A stretch of DNA of 64,000 nucleotides, taken from contig NZ_CP014619.1 in assembly GCF_002074055.1 (NCBI RefSeq), positions 2,575,002-2,639,001 on the forward strand, given 5' to 3'. This DNA comes from Frondihabitans sp. 762G35 (lineage in GTDB: Bacteria > Actinomycetota > Actinomycetes > Actinomycetales > Microbacteriaceae). The notes beneath the pieces were generated by a model. That model did not search any database, was not told the DNA's origin, and saw nothing but the letters and a program-made list of their open reading frames with translations. How positions within the stretch are numbered: position 1 is the first letter of the stretch; every line of letters begins with the position of its first letter. The translations under genes were made by a program, and so were the position numbers. Below are positions 26,054 to 37,379 of this stretch, piece after piece.

Positions 26054-27015
26054 GGCGCGAGCGCGGTCGAGGTGGCGCCCACGTGGTCGCCGTCCGACGA
26101 GAGCGCGATGACGGCGAGGCGGTGCGCCGCCTCGAGCGCCCGGCGCACGACGTCGTCGCCCCGGTCGGTGACCAGCGCCGCTAGGAAGCCCGCCGCGAAC
26201 GCGTCGCCCGCGCCGATCGCCTCGACCACCTCGACCCGCAGCGCCGGCACGTCGACCCGCTCGTCGCCGTCGAAGGCCGTGGCGGCGTTGCCGTCGTTCT
26301 TGACCACCAGGATCCGCGGATCCGGCAGGAGAGCGCGGAGCTCCCCCGGGTCGGCGGTCCCGAAAACGACCTGCGCCTCGGTGGCGCCGAGGAGGACGAC
26401 GTCGCTTCGCCGGGCGAGGTCCGTGACGATCGCGACCCCCTCCTCCTCGCGGCCCGTCCAGAGCGCCGGACGCCAGTTGACGTCGAAGCTCACCAGGCGG
26501 CCCGCCCGCGGTGCGCGGACGAGCGCCCGGCAGAACTCGAGGGCTCCGTCGGAGAGCGCCGGGGTGATCCCGGTGGTGTGCACGAGGGCGGCTCCGTCGA
26601 GGAGGGCGCGCACCCCGGGGCGCTCGAGGAGCGCGGGATCGAGGGCGCTGCCGGCGGACCCGGCGCGGTAGTAGTGCATCCTGCTGGCCCCTGCAGCGAG
26701 ATCGGAGGGGTGCGCCGAGCCGCTGCCGACCTCCTTGAGGTAGACGCCGGTGCTCCGCACGGGGTCGGTCTCGACCGCGGACACGTCGACGCCGTGCCGT
26801 GCCGCCTCGCGCAGGATGTTCCGGCCGAAGCCGTCGTCGCCGACCCGCGTCAGGACGGCCGCGGGGACCCCGAGCGAGGCGAGCCCGATCGCTACGTTGA
26901 GCTCTGCGCCACCGACGGAGCGGCGGAACGTCTCCGCCTCCTCGAGCGGCCCGGGGACGGTCGGGACGAGCACGGTGAGGGCTTCGCCGACGCAGACGAC
27001 CTTTGCGGTGTTCAC
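26050..27015 (-). CDS. kdgK: 2-keto-3-deoxygluconate kinase-like PfkB sugar kinase
   Basis: A 321-residue ribokinase-fold kinase. AETFRRSVGGAELNVAIGLA is the N-terminal PfkB signature, SFDVNWRPALW lies mid-protein, and VVEAIGAGDAFAAGFLAALV is the C-terminal signature with the catalytic Asp. It should phosphorylate 2-keto-3-deoxygluconate with ATP; the substrate is inferred from the divergent KDPG aldolase that would cleave the product. TACCCT lies 7 bases before the GTG with no ribosome-binding site, which fits a leaderless transcript. Confidence 0.85.
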   Translation of the reverse strand: MNTAKVVCVGEALTVLVPTVPGPLEEAETFRRSVGGAELNVAIGLASLGVPAAVLTRVGDDGFGRNILREAARHGVDVSAVETDPVRSTGVYLKEVGSGSAHPSDLAAGASRMHYYRAGSAGSALDPALLERPGVRALLDGAALVHTTGITPALSDGALEFCRALVRAPRAGRLVSFDVNWRPALWTGREEEGVAIVTDLARRSDVVLLGATEAQVVFGTADPGELRALLPDPRILVVKNDGNAATAFDGDERVDVPALRVEVVEAIGAGDAFAAGFLAALVTDRGDDVVRRALEAAHRLAVIALSSDGDHVGATSTALAP

Positions 27016-27047
27016 ACCCGCGAGGGTAGCCTGCAGGAACACGCGAC

Positions 27048-27073
27048 GCAACGGGCGTTGCACCATATGCAAC
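27048..27073. promoter_or_regulatory. Overlapping palindromes, probable IclR operator
   Basis: GTTGCA-CCATA-TGCAAC (27057-27073) is perfect with 6-base arms. It overlaps GCAAC-N4-GTTGC (27048-27061), so one half-site serves both. It ends 9 bases before the aldolase start and lies 32 bases from the kinase start. Confidence 0.7.
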
Positions 27074-27082
27074 GGAGAAGCA

Positions 27083-27712
27083 GTGACCGCCTCCTCGCTC
27101 GACGTCATCGGTCGCGATCGCGCCGTCGTCGTCATCCGCGCCGACACCATCCCCGACACCGCGGCCCTCGTGCACGCTCTCGTCGAGGGCGGGATCCACG
27201 GCATCGAGTTCACCTTCACGACGCCCGACGTCGAACGGCACGTCCGGGCGGCGGTCGCGGCGGAGCCCCTCGCGGTGATCGGCGTGGGCACGGTCCTGCG
27301 GCGGGAGCAGGCGCTGACGGCGGTGGAGGCCGGGGCGCGGTTCCTCGTCACCCCGGGCATCCTGCCGGAGATCGGACGCGCGGCCGACGAGGCCGGGGTC
27401 GCCCTCGCGATGGGCGCTTTCACCCCGTCCGAGGTGATGCAGGCGCTCGAGCACGGCGCCGAGGCGGTCAAGATCTTCCCCGCCGAGAGCGCCGGGCCCC
27501 GGTTCTTCTCGCACCTGCGAGGCCCCCTGCCCGGCGTGAAGCTAATCGCGTCGGGCGGCATCGACGAGGGCAACGCGCGGGCCTTCCTCGACGCCGGCGC
27601 CTACGCCGTGACCGCAGGATCCAGCGTGGTCACCCCCGCGCTCATCGACGCGCGCGACTGGTCGGGCATCACCCGGCGCGCTCGCTCCTTCGTCGCCGCG
27701 CTCTCCGCCTGA
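27083..27712 (+). CDS. eda: KDPG / 4-hydroxy-2-oxoglutarate aldolase
   Basis: A 209-residue class I aldolase that splits 2-keto-3-deoxy-6-phosphogluconate into pyruvate and glyceraldehyde 3-phosphate. EGGIHGIEFTFTTPD carries the catalytic Glu, AVIGVGTVLRREQAL and LVTPGILPE bind pyruvate, and GAEAVKIFPAES contains the Schiff-base lysine. GGAGAAGCA precedes the GTG. With the divergent kinase it completes the pathway from KDG, and the shared operator suggests joint induction. Confidence 0.93.
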   Translation: MTASSLDVIGRDRAVVVIRADTIPDTAALVHALVEGGIHGIEFTFTTPDVERHVRAAVAAEPLAVIGVGTVLRREQALTAVEAGARFLVTPGILPEIGRAADEAGVALAMGAFTPSEVMQALEHGAEAVKIFPAESAGPRFFSHLRGPLPGVKLIASGGIDEGNARAFLDAGAYAVTAGSSVVTPALIDARDWSGITRRARSFVAALSA

Positions 27713-27733
27713 CGGGCCGAAGGCAGCCGACCG

Positions 27734-28645
27734 TCAGGCGGCGAGCTCCGCGGGGGTCGGCGGGTTGGCGCCGGCGCGCGACACCGTGACCCGGGCGCTC
27801 GCCAGCGCGGTGGCGGCGACGGCCCGCAGGTCGTCCTCGCCGAGGACGCCCTCGCGGAGCGGCCCGTCGAGCCCGCGCGACAGGATCGCGAAGAGGAGTC
27901 CCGACATGAACGCGTCGCCGGCGCCGATGGTGTCCACCACGTCGACCGGCAGCGAGGGCAGCGTCAGGCGCACCTCGCGCGTCGCGATGCTGCAGCCCTC
28001 GCCCCCGCGGGTGATGGCCGCGACGACCGCGCCGAGGCCCAGGTAGCGGTCGAGCACCTCGTCGAGCGAGACTCCCGGGTGGAGCCACTCCGCGTCCTCG
28101 TCGCTCATCTTGACGACGTGGGCGAGCGAGGCGAGGGCGTCCACGGTCGTGAGGACGTCGTCGCGCGACGGCGTGATGCTGGGGCGGACGTTCGGGTCGA
28201 AGCTGAGCAGGGCGCTGCCGCGGTTCGCCTCGAAGAGGGCGAGGACGGCCGCGGATCCGGGGGCCAGCGCCGAGGCGATCGAGCCGGTGTGCACGAGGCG
28301 GACTCCGGCGGGCACCTCGATCGCGCCCGGGTCCCAGGCGATGTCGAAGTCGTAGCGCGCAGTGCGGTCGGCCTGGATCGTGGCGACGGCCGTCGACGTC
28401 GAACCGTCGTGGAAGGTGGCCGGGTCGAGGTGGACGCCGGCTCCGGCCAGGTGCTCCTCGATGGCGCGACCCCGGGCATCCTGCCCCAGCTGCGCGCGGA
28501 GCGCCGTGTCGACACCGAGTCGCGCCAGACCGTAGGCGACGTTCATGGGGCTGCCGCCCGCGTGTTCGCGATGCTCGTCGCCGTCCACGACGATGTCGAC
28601 GAGGGCCTCTCCGACGACGAAGGCGGTGGGGGTGGTGCTCGTCAT
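27734..28645 (-). CDS. PfkB-family fructokinase-like carbohydrate kinase
   Basis: A 303-residue ribokinase-fold kinase. VVGEALVDIVVDGDEHREHA with GGSPMNVAYGLARLG is the N-terminal signature of bacterial fructokinases, and VVDTIGAGDAFMSGLLFAIL is the C-terminal signature with the catalytic Asp. FDPNVRPSI is conserved in fructokinases. It should phosphorylate a ketose such as fructose; specificity is not provable here. It converges with the KDPG aldolase gene, with 21 bases between stop codons, and is separated from the Clp gene by a strong hairpin. Confidence 0.87.
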   Translation of the reverse strand: MTSTTPTAFVVGEALVDIVVDGDEHREHAGGSPMNVAYGLARLGVDTALRAQLGQDARGRAIEEHLAGAGVHLDPATFHDGSTSTAVATIQADRTARYDFDIAWDPGAIEVPAGVRLVHTGSIASALAPGSAAVLALFEANRGSALLSFDPNVRPSITPSRDDVLTTVDALASLAHVVKMSDEDAEWLHPGVSLDEVLDRYLGLGAVVAAITRGGEGCSIATREVRLTLPSLPVDVVDTIGAGDAFMSGLLFAILSRGLDGPLREGVLGEDDLRAVAATALASARVTVSRAGANPPTPAELAA

Positions 28646-28696
28646 CTCTGACTCTTCTCGGCTGCGGGGCTACCAGGGGGCACGCCTGACTGTAGC

Positions 28697-28728
28697 GGCC
28701 CCGGCGTCCCCGAGGGGATGCCGGGGCC
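28697..28728 (-). terminator. Terminator hairpin after the Clp unfoldase gene
   Basis: GGCCCCGGC at 28697-28705 pairs perfectly with GCCGGGGCC at 28720-28728, and CCCC/GGGG continues the stem inside. It sits 18 bases beyond the stop codon of the reverse-strand Clp gene. Confidence 0.75.
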
Positions 28729-28746
28729 GACTCGTCGACGGGACCG

Positions 28747-31224
<2,478 letters not shown>

Positions 31225-31241
31225 GAGACCTCCTGGGAAAA

Positions 31242-31262
31242 CGTGAGTGCCTTCGACTCAGG
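31242..31262 (-). promoter_or_regulatory. HAIR-like box 1 (HspR site) upstream of the Clp gene
   Basis: CGTGAGT-N7-ACTCAGG matches the HspR consensus CTTGAGT-N7-ACTCAAG at 12 of 14 positions with exact spacing. It lies 18 bases upstream of the start codon, so binding would block transcription. Confidence 0.72.
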
Positions 31263-31304
31263 TCAACGCAGGAGGCCCGGGATCATTCCCGCCCGGACCG
31301 AGAA

Positions 31305-31325
31305 GTTGAGCGTCCTCGACTCAAC
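31305..31325 (-). promoter_or_regulatory. HAIR-like box 2 upstream of the Clp gene
   Basis: GTTGAGC-N7-ACTCAAC matches the HspR consensus at 11 of 14 positions. The arms AGTTGAG and CTCAACT (31304-31326) are perfect. It is 63 bases from box 1, six helical turns, which would allow cooperative binding. Confidence 0.65.
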
Positions 31326-31339
31326 TCTCGGAACCACCC

Positions 31340-31948
31340 TTACTTGTAGACGATCTCCGCGAGCATCTGGCTCGCGCGAGCGGCGAACTCGCCGCGCACG
31401 ATGAGCTCGTACCGACCGGCCTCCATCGTCTTGACCGACGAGAAGTCCCGCTGACCGCGCGTCGCCGCGTGGCCGACGAAGCCGAAGAGGGCACCCCAGA
31501 GCGCACCGAACGAGATGCCCGCGATGATGACGCCGAGGCCGTTGATGCCCGGCACGAAGATCGACAGGAGGAGTCCGGCGAACAGACCGAACCAGGCACC
31601 GCTGGCCATGCCGCGAACCGCCGCCTTGCCCTTCGTCAAGCGACCGGAGACGTTCTCGACGGTCCGGATGTCGTGCCCCACGATCGAGACGTTCTGCACC
31701 GGGAAGCCGTTGTCGGAGAGGGCGTCGACGGCCCGCTGGGCGTCCTCGTACTTCGTGTAGGAGGCCACGACCTGCGGCTGATCGCCGCCGACGAAGGCGC
31801 CGACACCGCCGGCGGACTCGGCCGCGGATCCCGTGGTGGAGACGGTGGGCTGCGAGGCCTGCGGCGGCGGCGTGGCCCCGGGAGGCGCGTACTCGCCGTA
31901 GGCGGGACGGTCGGGGCGCTGCCCCGGAATGTTCGGGTCGTTCGTCAT
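31340..31948 (-). CDS. General-stress membrane protein (YflT/GSP17M-type domain)
   Basis: A 202-residue protein. The N-terminal 50 residues are Pro/Gln/Ser-rich and disordered. A stress-protein domain begins at VVASYTKYEDAQRAVDALSD and includes VQNVSIVGHDIRTVENVSGR. Then AAVRGMASGAWFGLFAGLLL and VIIAGISFGALWGALFGFVG form two glycine-rich helices that could insert in the membrane as a hairpin, and YELIVRGEFAARASQMLAEI closes it. GAGGAGC precedes the ATG. It sits directly upstream of the HAIR-box region on the same strand as the Clp gene, a stress-response neighbourhood. Its molecular function is unknown. Confidence 0.8.
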   Translation of the reverse strand: MTNDPNIPGQRPDRPAYGEYAPPGATPPPQASQPTVSTTGSAAESAGGVGAFVGGDQPQVVASYTKYEDAQRAVDALSDNGFPVQNVSIVGHDIRTVENVSGRLTKGKAAVRGMASGAWFGLFAGLLLSIFVPGINGLGVIIAGISFGALWGALFGFVGHAATRGQRDFSSVKTMEAGRYELIVRGEFAARASQMLAEIVYK

Positions 31949-32089
31949 GACTGCTCCTCGGCTGAAGGTTTCCTCCTCCTAGCCTGGACGTTCAACCTGG
32001 CGAACCTCCTGGGAATCGGCTCCGGCGCCGCGTTTTCCGGATACTTTTTCGACCCGGGACGGGGACGGACGTAGGTTCGGCACACCACC

Positions 32090-32296
32090 ATGACTGACAT
32101 CGACGGCGACAGCCACTACCACTCGCTCCCCGGGATCCGGGCGGCGAGGATCGTCACGTATCCGAAGCGGCGGGCGTCGCGCGGGGCGCGGCCGACGTCG
32201 ACCGACGCAGGCCGGAGCATCCTGCCCGGACGCGCCGACGAGCCGCACTACGAGGACTTCCTGGTGACGAAGGCGGACGAGCAGGAAGTCGGCTGA
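32090..32296 (+). CDS. Small hypothetical protein
   Basis: A 68-residue polar protein not recognised: MTDIDGDSHYHSLPGIRAAR, a basic middle (PKRRASRGARP) and an acidic end (DEPHYEDFLVTKADEQEVG). High third-position GC supports coding. There is no clear ribosome-binding site; TAGGTT lies 17 bases before the ATG. It is the only gene supported in the 438-base space between the stress protein and the AraC gene. Confidence 0.45.
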   Translation: MTDIDGDSHYHSLPGIRAARIVTYPKRRASRGARPTSTDAGRSILPGRADEPHYEDFLVTKADEQEVG

Positions 32297-32386
32297 CCCG
32301 GGCCGTCGGAAGGCCGATGGGTAGCAGATCGGCCGATCTTTGGGAACCCCTGGTGGAATCGTCCGTCGGCTGGGATTATCGCGGCG

Positions 32387-33349
32387 ATGAACTCGGACCT
32401 CCCGCCCCTGCGCACCGCCGAGCAGCGAGGCAGCGACCTCGACGAGGCGCGCGCGATGTACGAGGCCGGATACAACGGCGACGACTTCGTCACGGAGCTC
32501 ACGGACTCGCCGTTCGAGTACCGCTACACCGTCCGCGGGAACGACGAGATGACGCTCCGGACCTCGACGTTCCTCGGCTCCATCGCCGGAGGGATCCAGC
32601 CGAAGGACGAGTACGTCGTGTCCTGGCTCACCGTCGGCGAGGGCCTCCTCGACGTCGGCCAGGACGAAGCTCCGATGGTCGTCGGGCGCCCCTTCATGTT
32701 CCCGACCGGGCGACGATTCCGCTTCGAGATGGCCGACTACCGGCAGAGTCTCGTGCACTTCGACGCGCGGTTCCTGGAGCGGATCGCGGCCGAGCACGAC
32801 GGGACGGTCGTGGGCCCCGTCCACTTCGACCACTCCGCGATCCCCGACGTCGACCGGCTCCGGCGCTGGAAGTCCACGATCACGGCCGTCGCGAAGACGG
32901 TCCTCGGCGACGACGACGGCCCCCTCCTGCGCGCCGAGGTGAATCGCACCGCGGCGATCGCCCTCCTCGAGACGTTCCCCCACTCCGGCCCCACACGGCC
33001 CGACGCCGCGCTCCTCGCGAGCAACGCCCGTCTCGGCGCCGCCGTGGAGTTCGTCCACGCCGAAGCGCACCGTCCGCTCTCGGCGACCGACATCGCCGTC
33101 GCGGCCGGCCTGAGCCTCCGCGGACTGCAGCAGTCGTTCCAACAGCTCCTCGCCGTGACGCCGATGGAGTACCTGCGGGGAGTCCGCCTCGACCGCGTGC
33201 GGGCCGAGCTGCTGGAGCTCTCCCCGCGGGAGGCGCGGGTCTCGGACGTCGCGAAGAAGTGGGGCTTCGCGCATCCCAGCCGGTTCGCCGCCGCCTACGT
33301 GACGCGTTTCCACGAGTACCCGACGGACACCCTGCGCCGCTCGCGCTGA
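32387..33349 (+). CDS. AraC-family transcriptional regulator
   Basis: A 320-residue regulator. The N-terminal 190 residues are an AraC-type ligand or dimer domain (DEYVVSWLTVGEGLLDVGQD). The C-terminal 100 residues hold the two helix-turn-helix units: LSATDIAVAAGLSLRGLQQS with FQQLLAVTPMEYLRGVRLDR, and VSDVAKKWGFAHPSRFAAAY. The layout resembles EutR/FeaR-like regulators. No operon partner is visible: the next gene is convergent and the previous one is a small unknown. The ATG has no ribosome-binding site, so a leaderless transcript is possible. Confidence 0.85.
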   Translation: MNSDLPPLRTAEQRGSDLDEARAMYEAGYNGDDFVTELTDSPFEYRYTVRGNDEMTLRTSTFLGSIAGGIQPKDEYVVSWLTVGEGLLDVGQDEAPMVVGRPFMFPTGRRFRFEMADYRQSLVHFDARFLERIAAEHDGTVVGPVHFDHSAIPDVDRLRRWKSTITAVAKTVLGDDDGPLLRAEVNRTAAIALLETFPHSGPTRPDAALLASNARLGAAVEFVHAEAHRPLSATDIAVAAGLSLRGLQQSFQQLLAVTPMEYLRGVRLDRVRAELLELSPREARVSDVAKKWGFAHPSRFAAAYVTRFHEYPTDTLRRSR

Positions 33350-33393
33350 CGGCGAGAGCGGCGACGCGGCTCCTGCGGACCCCTCGGGGTGGA

Positions 33394-35694
33394 CTACGGC
33401 TTGGCGGGAGCCCCGCCCTTGTTGTTGCCGTTTCCGTTGCCGTTGCCGTTGCCCGGGCCCGTGCCCGTGCCGCCCACGGTCGTCCCCGGCCCGGTCGTCG
33501 GCACGCCGGCGCCGCCCGGAACGGTCTTCACCGGCTTGGGCTTGACGGCGCCGATCATGGACGCCGGAGGCAGGGGGAACGGATCTCCGCCGTAGGCCTG
33601 GTCGAGGGCCTGCAGGATCGTCTTGTCCATCAGGAACTTGAGGTTGTAGCCGTACACGCCGTTGACGTAGGTCCGGTAGAACCCGGCGCTGCCCTGGACG
33701 TTGCCGACCCAGGTCGCCTGGGCGATCTTCGTCGTTGAGGTGACGAGCCAGTTCTGCACGGCGGCGTCGGTGGTGCCCGTCTTCGCCAGGGTCGGGATGC
33801 CGTCGCCCGGGTTGGCGAGCGCTCCCGTACCGCCCGCCTTGAGGACCGGCTGAAGCGCGTAGGCGAGGCCGGCCGCGACGTCGGACGGCATGCCCTGCGT
33901 GCAGCTCGTCTTCGTCGGGGCGATCGCCTTGCCGCCGGCGCCGATGATGCGGTCGATGGCGATCGGCGTGCAGACGACTCCGTGGTTGGCGATGCCGGCG
34001 TACGCCGTCGCCATGGTCAGCGGCGAGATGTAGTTGGTGCCGAGGATCATCGACGGGACGATGTGGAAGTTGGTCGCCTTCGTGCCCTCGGCGGGGTGGA
34101 TGCCCATGCCGAACGCGGAGTCGGCGATGCCGCACAGGTCGAGCTTGGTGCCCATGTCGGCGAACGCCGTGTTGACGGACTCGGCCGTCGCCGCCATCAC
34201 CGACATGCTCGCCGGGGCCGGATCGGCGTTCGAGACATCCCAGACGTCGTTGCCGAGCCCGCTGCAGGTGTCGGTGAACTCGGAGAACGGCAGCTTGTGC
34301 TGGGTCGTCGACACGGTCTCGTTGAGCGTGTGCCCCGCCTCGAGCCAGGCGGCCAGGGTGAAGGGCTTGAACGAGGAGCCGGTCTGGAAGCCCTGCGAGT
34401 TGCCGTAGGCGTGGTCGGTGTTGTAGTTGACGGACGTCGCTCCGGCCGCCGCCGTGCTGGTCTCGTCGAACGTCGTGTTCTGGACCATCGTGACGATTCG
34501 CCCGGTGCCGGGCTCCACGGCGACGTTGGCCGCACCAAGGGAGAGTCCGGGGACGGTCGTCGGCATGTAGGCGCTGAGGGCCGCCTGCGAGGTCCTCTGC
34601 AGGTCGAGGTTCAAGGTCGTGTAGATCTTGAGGCCGCCCTCGGTCAGCTTCTGGACTCGCGCCTGCGACGTCGATCCGAACGCGGGATCCGTCAGGACCG
34701 ACTGCTGGACGTAGCTGCAGAAGTAGGCGGCGTCGTAGGCGACCGCAGCGCTGCAGCCGTTCGACTGCGGGGTGATCTTCGGCTGGATGGGGAGCGAGGC
34801 GTAGTGGAGGTACTGCCGCTCGGTGATGTCCTTCGCGACGGCCATGCGCTTCAGCACGTAATTGCGGCGAGTCAGAGTGAGCGCGTAGTGGTTCTTCGCC
34901 CCGTTGTCGGCGTTCGTCGGCCTGTCGATGCGGAGGTTCGCCGGGTTGTTGATGATCGCGGTGAGGGTCGCCGCCTGGACGATCGAGAGGCTCCTGGCCG
35001 GCACGCCGAAGTAGTACTCCGAGGCGGCCTGGACGCCGTAGACGGTGCCGCCGAAGCCGACGATGTTGAGGTAGCCGCGGAGGATGTCGTCCTTCGAGTA
35101 GCGCTTCTCGATGCCGATCGCGTAGCGCATCTCCCGGAGCTTGCGGGCCGGCGTCGTCGCCGTGACCTGCGAGTAGCACTTGTCGGCGGCGGCGAGGGCC
35201 TCCTTCGTCGTGCCCTGGCTGCTGCCCTGCTGGGCGCAGCGCTGGACGAGGACGTTCTTGACGTACTGCTGCGTGATGGAGGAGCCGCCCTGCACGTTGT
35301 GCCCGAGACCGGTCGCGAGCGCACCGCGAATGGTCCCCTGCACGTCGATCGCGCCCTCCTTGTAGAACCGGGGGTCCTCGGTGTCGATGGTCGACTGCTT
35401 GACGACCTCGGCGATCTGGTTCGACGCGACGTCCGTGCGGTTCTGGACGTAGAACGACGCGATCTTGACGTCCTTGCCGCCCTGTTTCGCGTAGACGGCG
35501 GACGCCTGCGCGGGCTGCTCGATCTGCAGGTAGCTGGGAAGCGAGTTGAACGTGTCGACGCCCGTCACGACCCCCTCGCCCGCCACCGCGAGGGAGGGCA
35601 CGAAGACGAGCCCGACGAGGAGACCGGCGACGGCGGACAGGCCGACGAAGCCGATCAGGGAGCCGAGGACCTTCGGGGCACGAGAGAGAGACAC
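33394..35694 (-). CDS. Class A penicillin-binding protein (transglycosylase/transpeptidase)
   Basis: A 766-residue bifunctional wall synthase. Residues about 8-35 are the membrane anchor. The GT51 domain has TEDPRFYKEGAIDVQGTIRG with the catalytic Glu, and GGSSITQQYVKNVLVQRC. The transpeptidase domain has FQTGSSFKPFTLAAWL (SxxK), ATAESVNTAFADMG (SxN) and TLAKTGTTD (KTG). It polymerises and cross-links peptidoglycan outside the membrane. The tail after residue 715 is Gly/Asn-rich (GNGNGNGNGNNKGGAPAKP), like the kinase encoded at 44160. The GTG start with TACCGT 6 bases upstream suggests a leaderless mRNA. Confidence 0.93.
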   Translation of the reverse strand: MSLSRAPKVLGSLIGFVGLSAVAGLLVGLVFVPSLAVAGEGVVTGVDTFNSLPSYLQIEQPAQASAVYAKQGGKDVKIASFYVQNRTDVASNQIAEVVKQSTIDTEDPRFYKEGAIDVQGTIRGALATGLGHNVQGGSSITQQYVKNVLVQRCAQQGSSQGTTKEALAAADKCYSQVTATTPARKLREMRYAIGIEKRYSKDDILRGYLNIVGFGGTVYGVQAASEYYFGVPARSLSIVQAATLTAIINNPANLRIDRPTNADNGAKNHYALTLTRRNYVLKRMAVAKDITERQYLHYASLPIQPKITPQSNGCSAAVAYDAAYFCSYVQQSVLTDPAFGSTSQARVQKLTEGGLKIYTTLNLDLQRTSQAALSAYMPTTVPGLSLGAANVAVEPGTGRIVTMVQNTTFDETSTAAAGATSVNYNTDHAYGNSQGFQTGSSFKPFTLAAWLEAGHTLNETVSTTQHKLPFSEFTDTCSGLGNDVWDVSNADPAPASMSVMAATAESVNTAFADMGTKLDLCGIADSAFGMGIHPAEGTKATNFHIVPSMILGTNYISPLTMATAYAGIANHGVVCTPIAIDRIIGAGGKAIAPTKTSCTQGMPSDVAAGLAYALQPVLKAGGTGALANPGDGIPTLAKTGTTDAAVQNWLVTSTTKIAQATWVGNVQGSAGFYRTYVNGVYGYNLKFLMDKTILQALDQAYGGDPFPLPPASMIGAVKPKPVKTVPGGAGVPTTGPGTTVGGTGTGPGNGNGNGNGNNKGGAPAKP

Positions 35695-35828
35695 GCGTCA
35701 ACGGTAAGCGTCGCCCCGCGATTGCGGAACACCGCGCCGACGTGTCGTGCCGAGATCGTTGCAGAGGATGAACGGATGATCAGCCTCGCGGAGGATGCGG
35801 AGGAGCCGGGAGCCGCGGCTCCTGCTGA

Positions 35829-37262
35829 TCAGCCGATGAACGACATCACGTGCTTGATGCGGGTGTAGTCCTCGAAGCCGTACGACGAGAGGTCCTTCCC
35901 GTAGCCCGAGTGCTTGAACCCGCCGTGCGGCATCTCGGCGACGATCGGGATGTGCGTGTTGATCCAGACGCAGCCGAAGTCGAGGCGCTTCGCGAACCGC
36001 AGGGCGCGGGCGTGGTCGGTCGTCCAGACGCTCGAGGCGAGCCCGTAGCGGACGCTGTTCGCGAGGCGGAGGGCCTCGCCCTCGTCGGAGAAACGCTGCA
36101 CGGTGATGACCGGGCCGAAGATCTCGTTCTGCACGGCCTCGTCGTCCTGGGCGAGACCCGAGACCACCGTGGCCTCGTGGAAGTAGCCGACGTCGCCCTG
36201 CCGGCTCCCGCCCACCTCGATCGTCGCCGAGTCGGGCAGCCGCTCGAGGAACCCCTGCACCTGCGCGAGCTGGTTCGCGTTGTTGACCGGTCCGAAGAGG
36301 ACGCCCTCGTCGCGGGGCGCCCCGGTGCGGGCGCTGCTCCGCACGCGGGCAGCGAGGGCCGCCACGAACTCGTCGTGGATCCCGCTCTGGACCAGGAGCC
36401 GCGTGGCCGCCGTGCAGTCCTGACCGGCGTTGAAGAACCCCGCGGCGACGATCCCCTCGACCGCCCTCTCGACGTCGACGTCGTCGAAGACGATGACGGG
36501 CGCCTTGCCGCCCAGCTCGAGGTGGACGCGCTTGAGGTCGTCGGCGGCCGAGCGGGCGACGGCCATCCCGGCGCGGACGGAGCCCGTGATCGAGACCATC
36601 TGCGGGGTCGGGTGGGCGATCATCGCGGCGCCGGTCGTCCGGTCGCCGGTGATCACGTTCAGCACGCCCTTCGGCAGGAACTCCGCGGCGACCTCGGCGA
36701 GCAGGAGGGTCGAGAGCGGCGTGGTGTCGCTGGGCTTCAGCACCGTGGTGTTGCCGGCGGCGAGCGCGGGCGCGAACTTCCAGACGGCCATGTTGAGCGG
36801 GTAGTTCCAGGGCGTCACCTGCCCGATGACGCCGATGGGCTCGCGCCGCACGAACGAGGTGTGGTCCGGCATGTACTCGCCGGCCGACATGCCGGAGAGG
36901 TGCCTGGCCTCGCCCGCGAAGAAGCGGATCTGGTCGACGGACAGCAGGATCTCGTCCTCCACGAGCGAGTGCCGCGGTTTGCCGGTGTCCTGCGACTCGA
37001 GGTCGGCGAACTCCTCTGCTCTGGCCTCCATCGCGTCGGCGATCCGGAACAGCGCGAGCTGCCGCTCCGCCGGCGTCGTCTCGCCCCACGTCTCGAAGGC
37101 CCGCTCGGCCGCGTCGAAGGCCCGGTCGACGACGGACGCGTCGGAGACCGGCGAGACGCCGTAGACCTCTTCCGTCGCCGGATCGACGAGGTCGAACGTC
37201 GAAGGGCCGTGCGCCTCGACGTACTCGCCGTCGATGAAGTTGCGGAGGGGTGAGGTCGTCAT
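35829..37262 (-). CDS. Aminobutyraldehyde dehydrogenase
   Basis: A 477-residue NAD-dependent aldehyde dehydrogenase. GQVTPWNYPLNMAVWKFAPA binds NAD, VHLELGGKAPVIVFDD carries the general-base Glu, and FFNAGQDCTAATRLLVQ holds the nucleophilic Cys. NEIFGPVITVQRF and the ending HGGFKHSGYGKDLSSYGFED resemble the PatD/gamma-aminobutyraldehyde group. It would oxidise 4-aminobutanal to GABA in putrescine breakdown. It is divergent from an omega-aminotransferase gene that could supply or consume the linked metabolite. The substrate is inferred from similarity and context. Confidence 0.87.
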   Translation of the reverse strand: MTTSPLRNFIDGEYVEAHGPSTFDLVDPATEEVYGVSPVSDASVVDRAFDAAERAFETWGETTPAERQLALFRIADAMEARAEEFADLESQDTGKPRHSLVEDEILLSVDQIRFFAGEARHLSGMSAGEYMPDHTSFVRREPIGVIGQVTPWNYPLNMAVWKFAPALAAGNTTVLKPSDTTPLSTLLLAEVAAEFLPKGVLNVITGDRTTGAAMIAHPTPQMVSITGSVRAGMAVARSAADDLKRVHLELGGKAPVIVFDDVDVERAVEGIVAAGFFNAGQDCTAATRLLVQSGIHDEFVAALAARVRSSARTGAPRDEGVLFGPVNNANQLAQVQGFLERLPDSATIEVGGSRQGDVGYFHEATVVSGLAQDDEAVQNEIFGPVITVQRFSDEGEALRLANSVRYGLASSVWTTDHARALRFAKRLDFGCVWINTHIPIVAEMPHGGFKHSGYGKDLSSYGFEDYTRIKHVMSFIG

Positions 37263-37379
37263 GCGGCCATCCTGGCAGTCGACCGGGGCCGCGGCCCACG
37301 CTCCGAACCGTCAGCCGGTACGGCCTTTTCTGACAGTTCGTCCATTTCGGGTCGCCCCGTCACCGGGCACCATGTGGAG

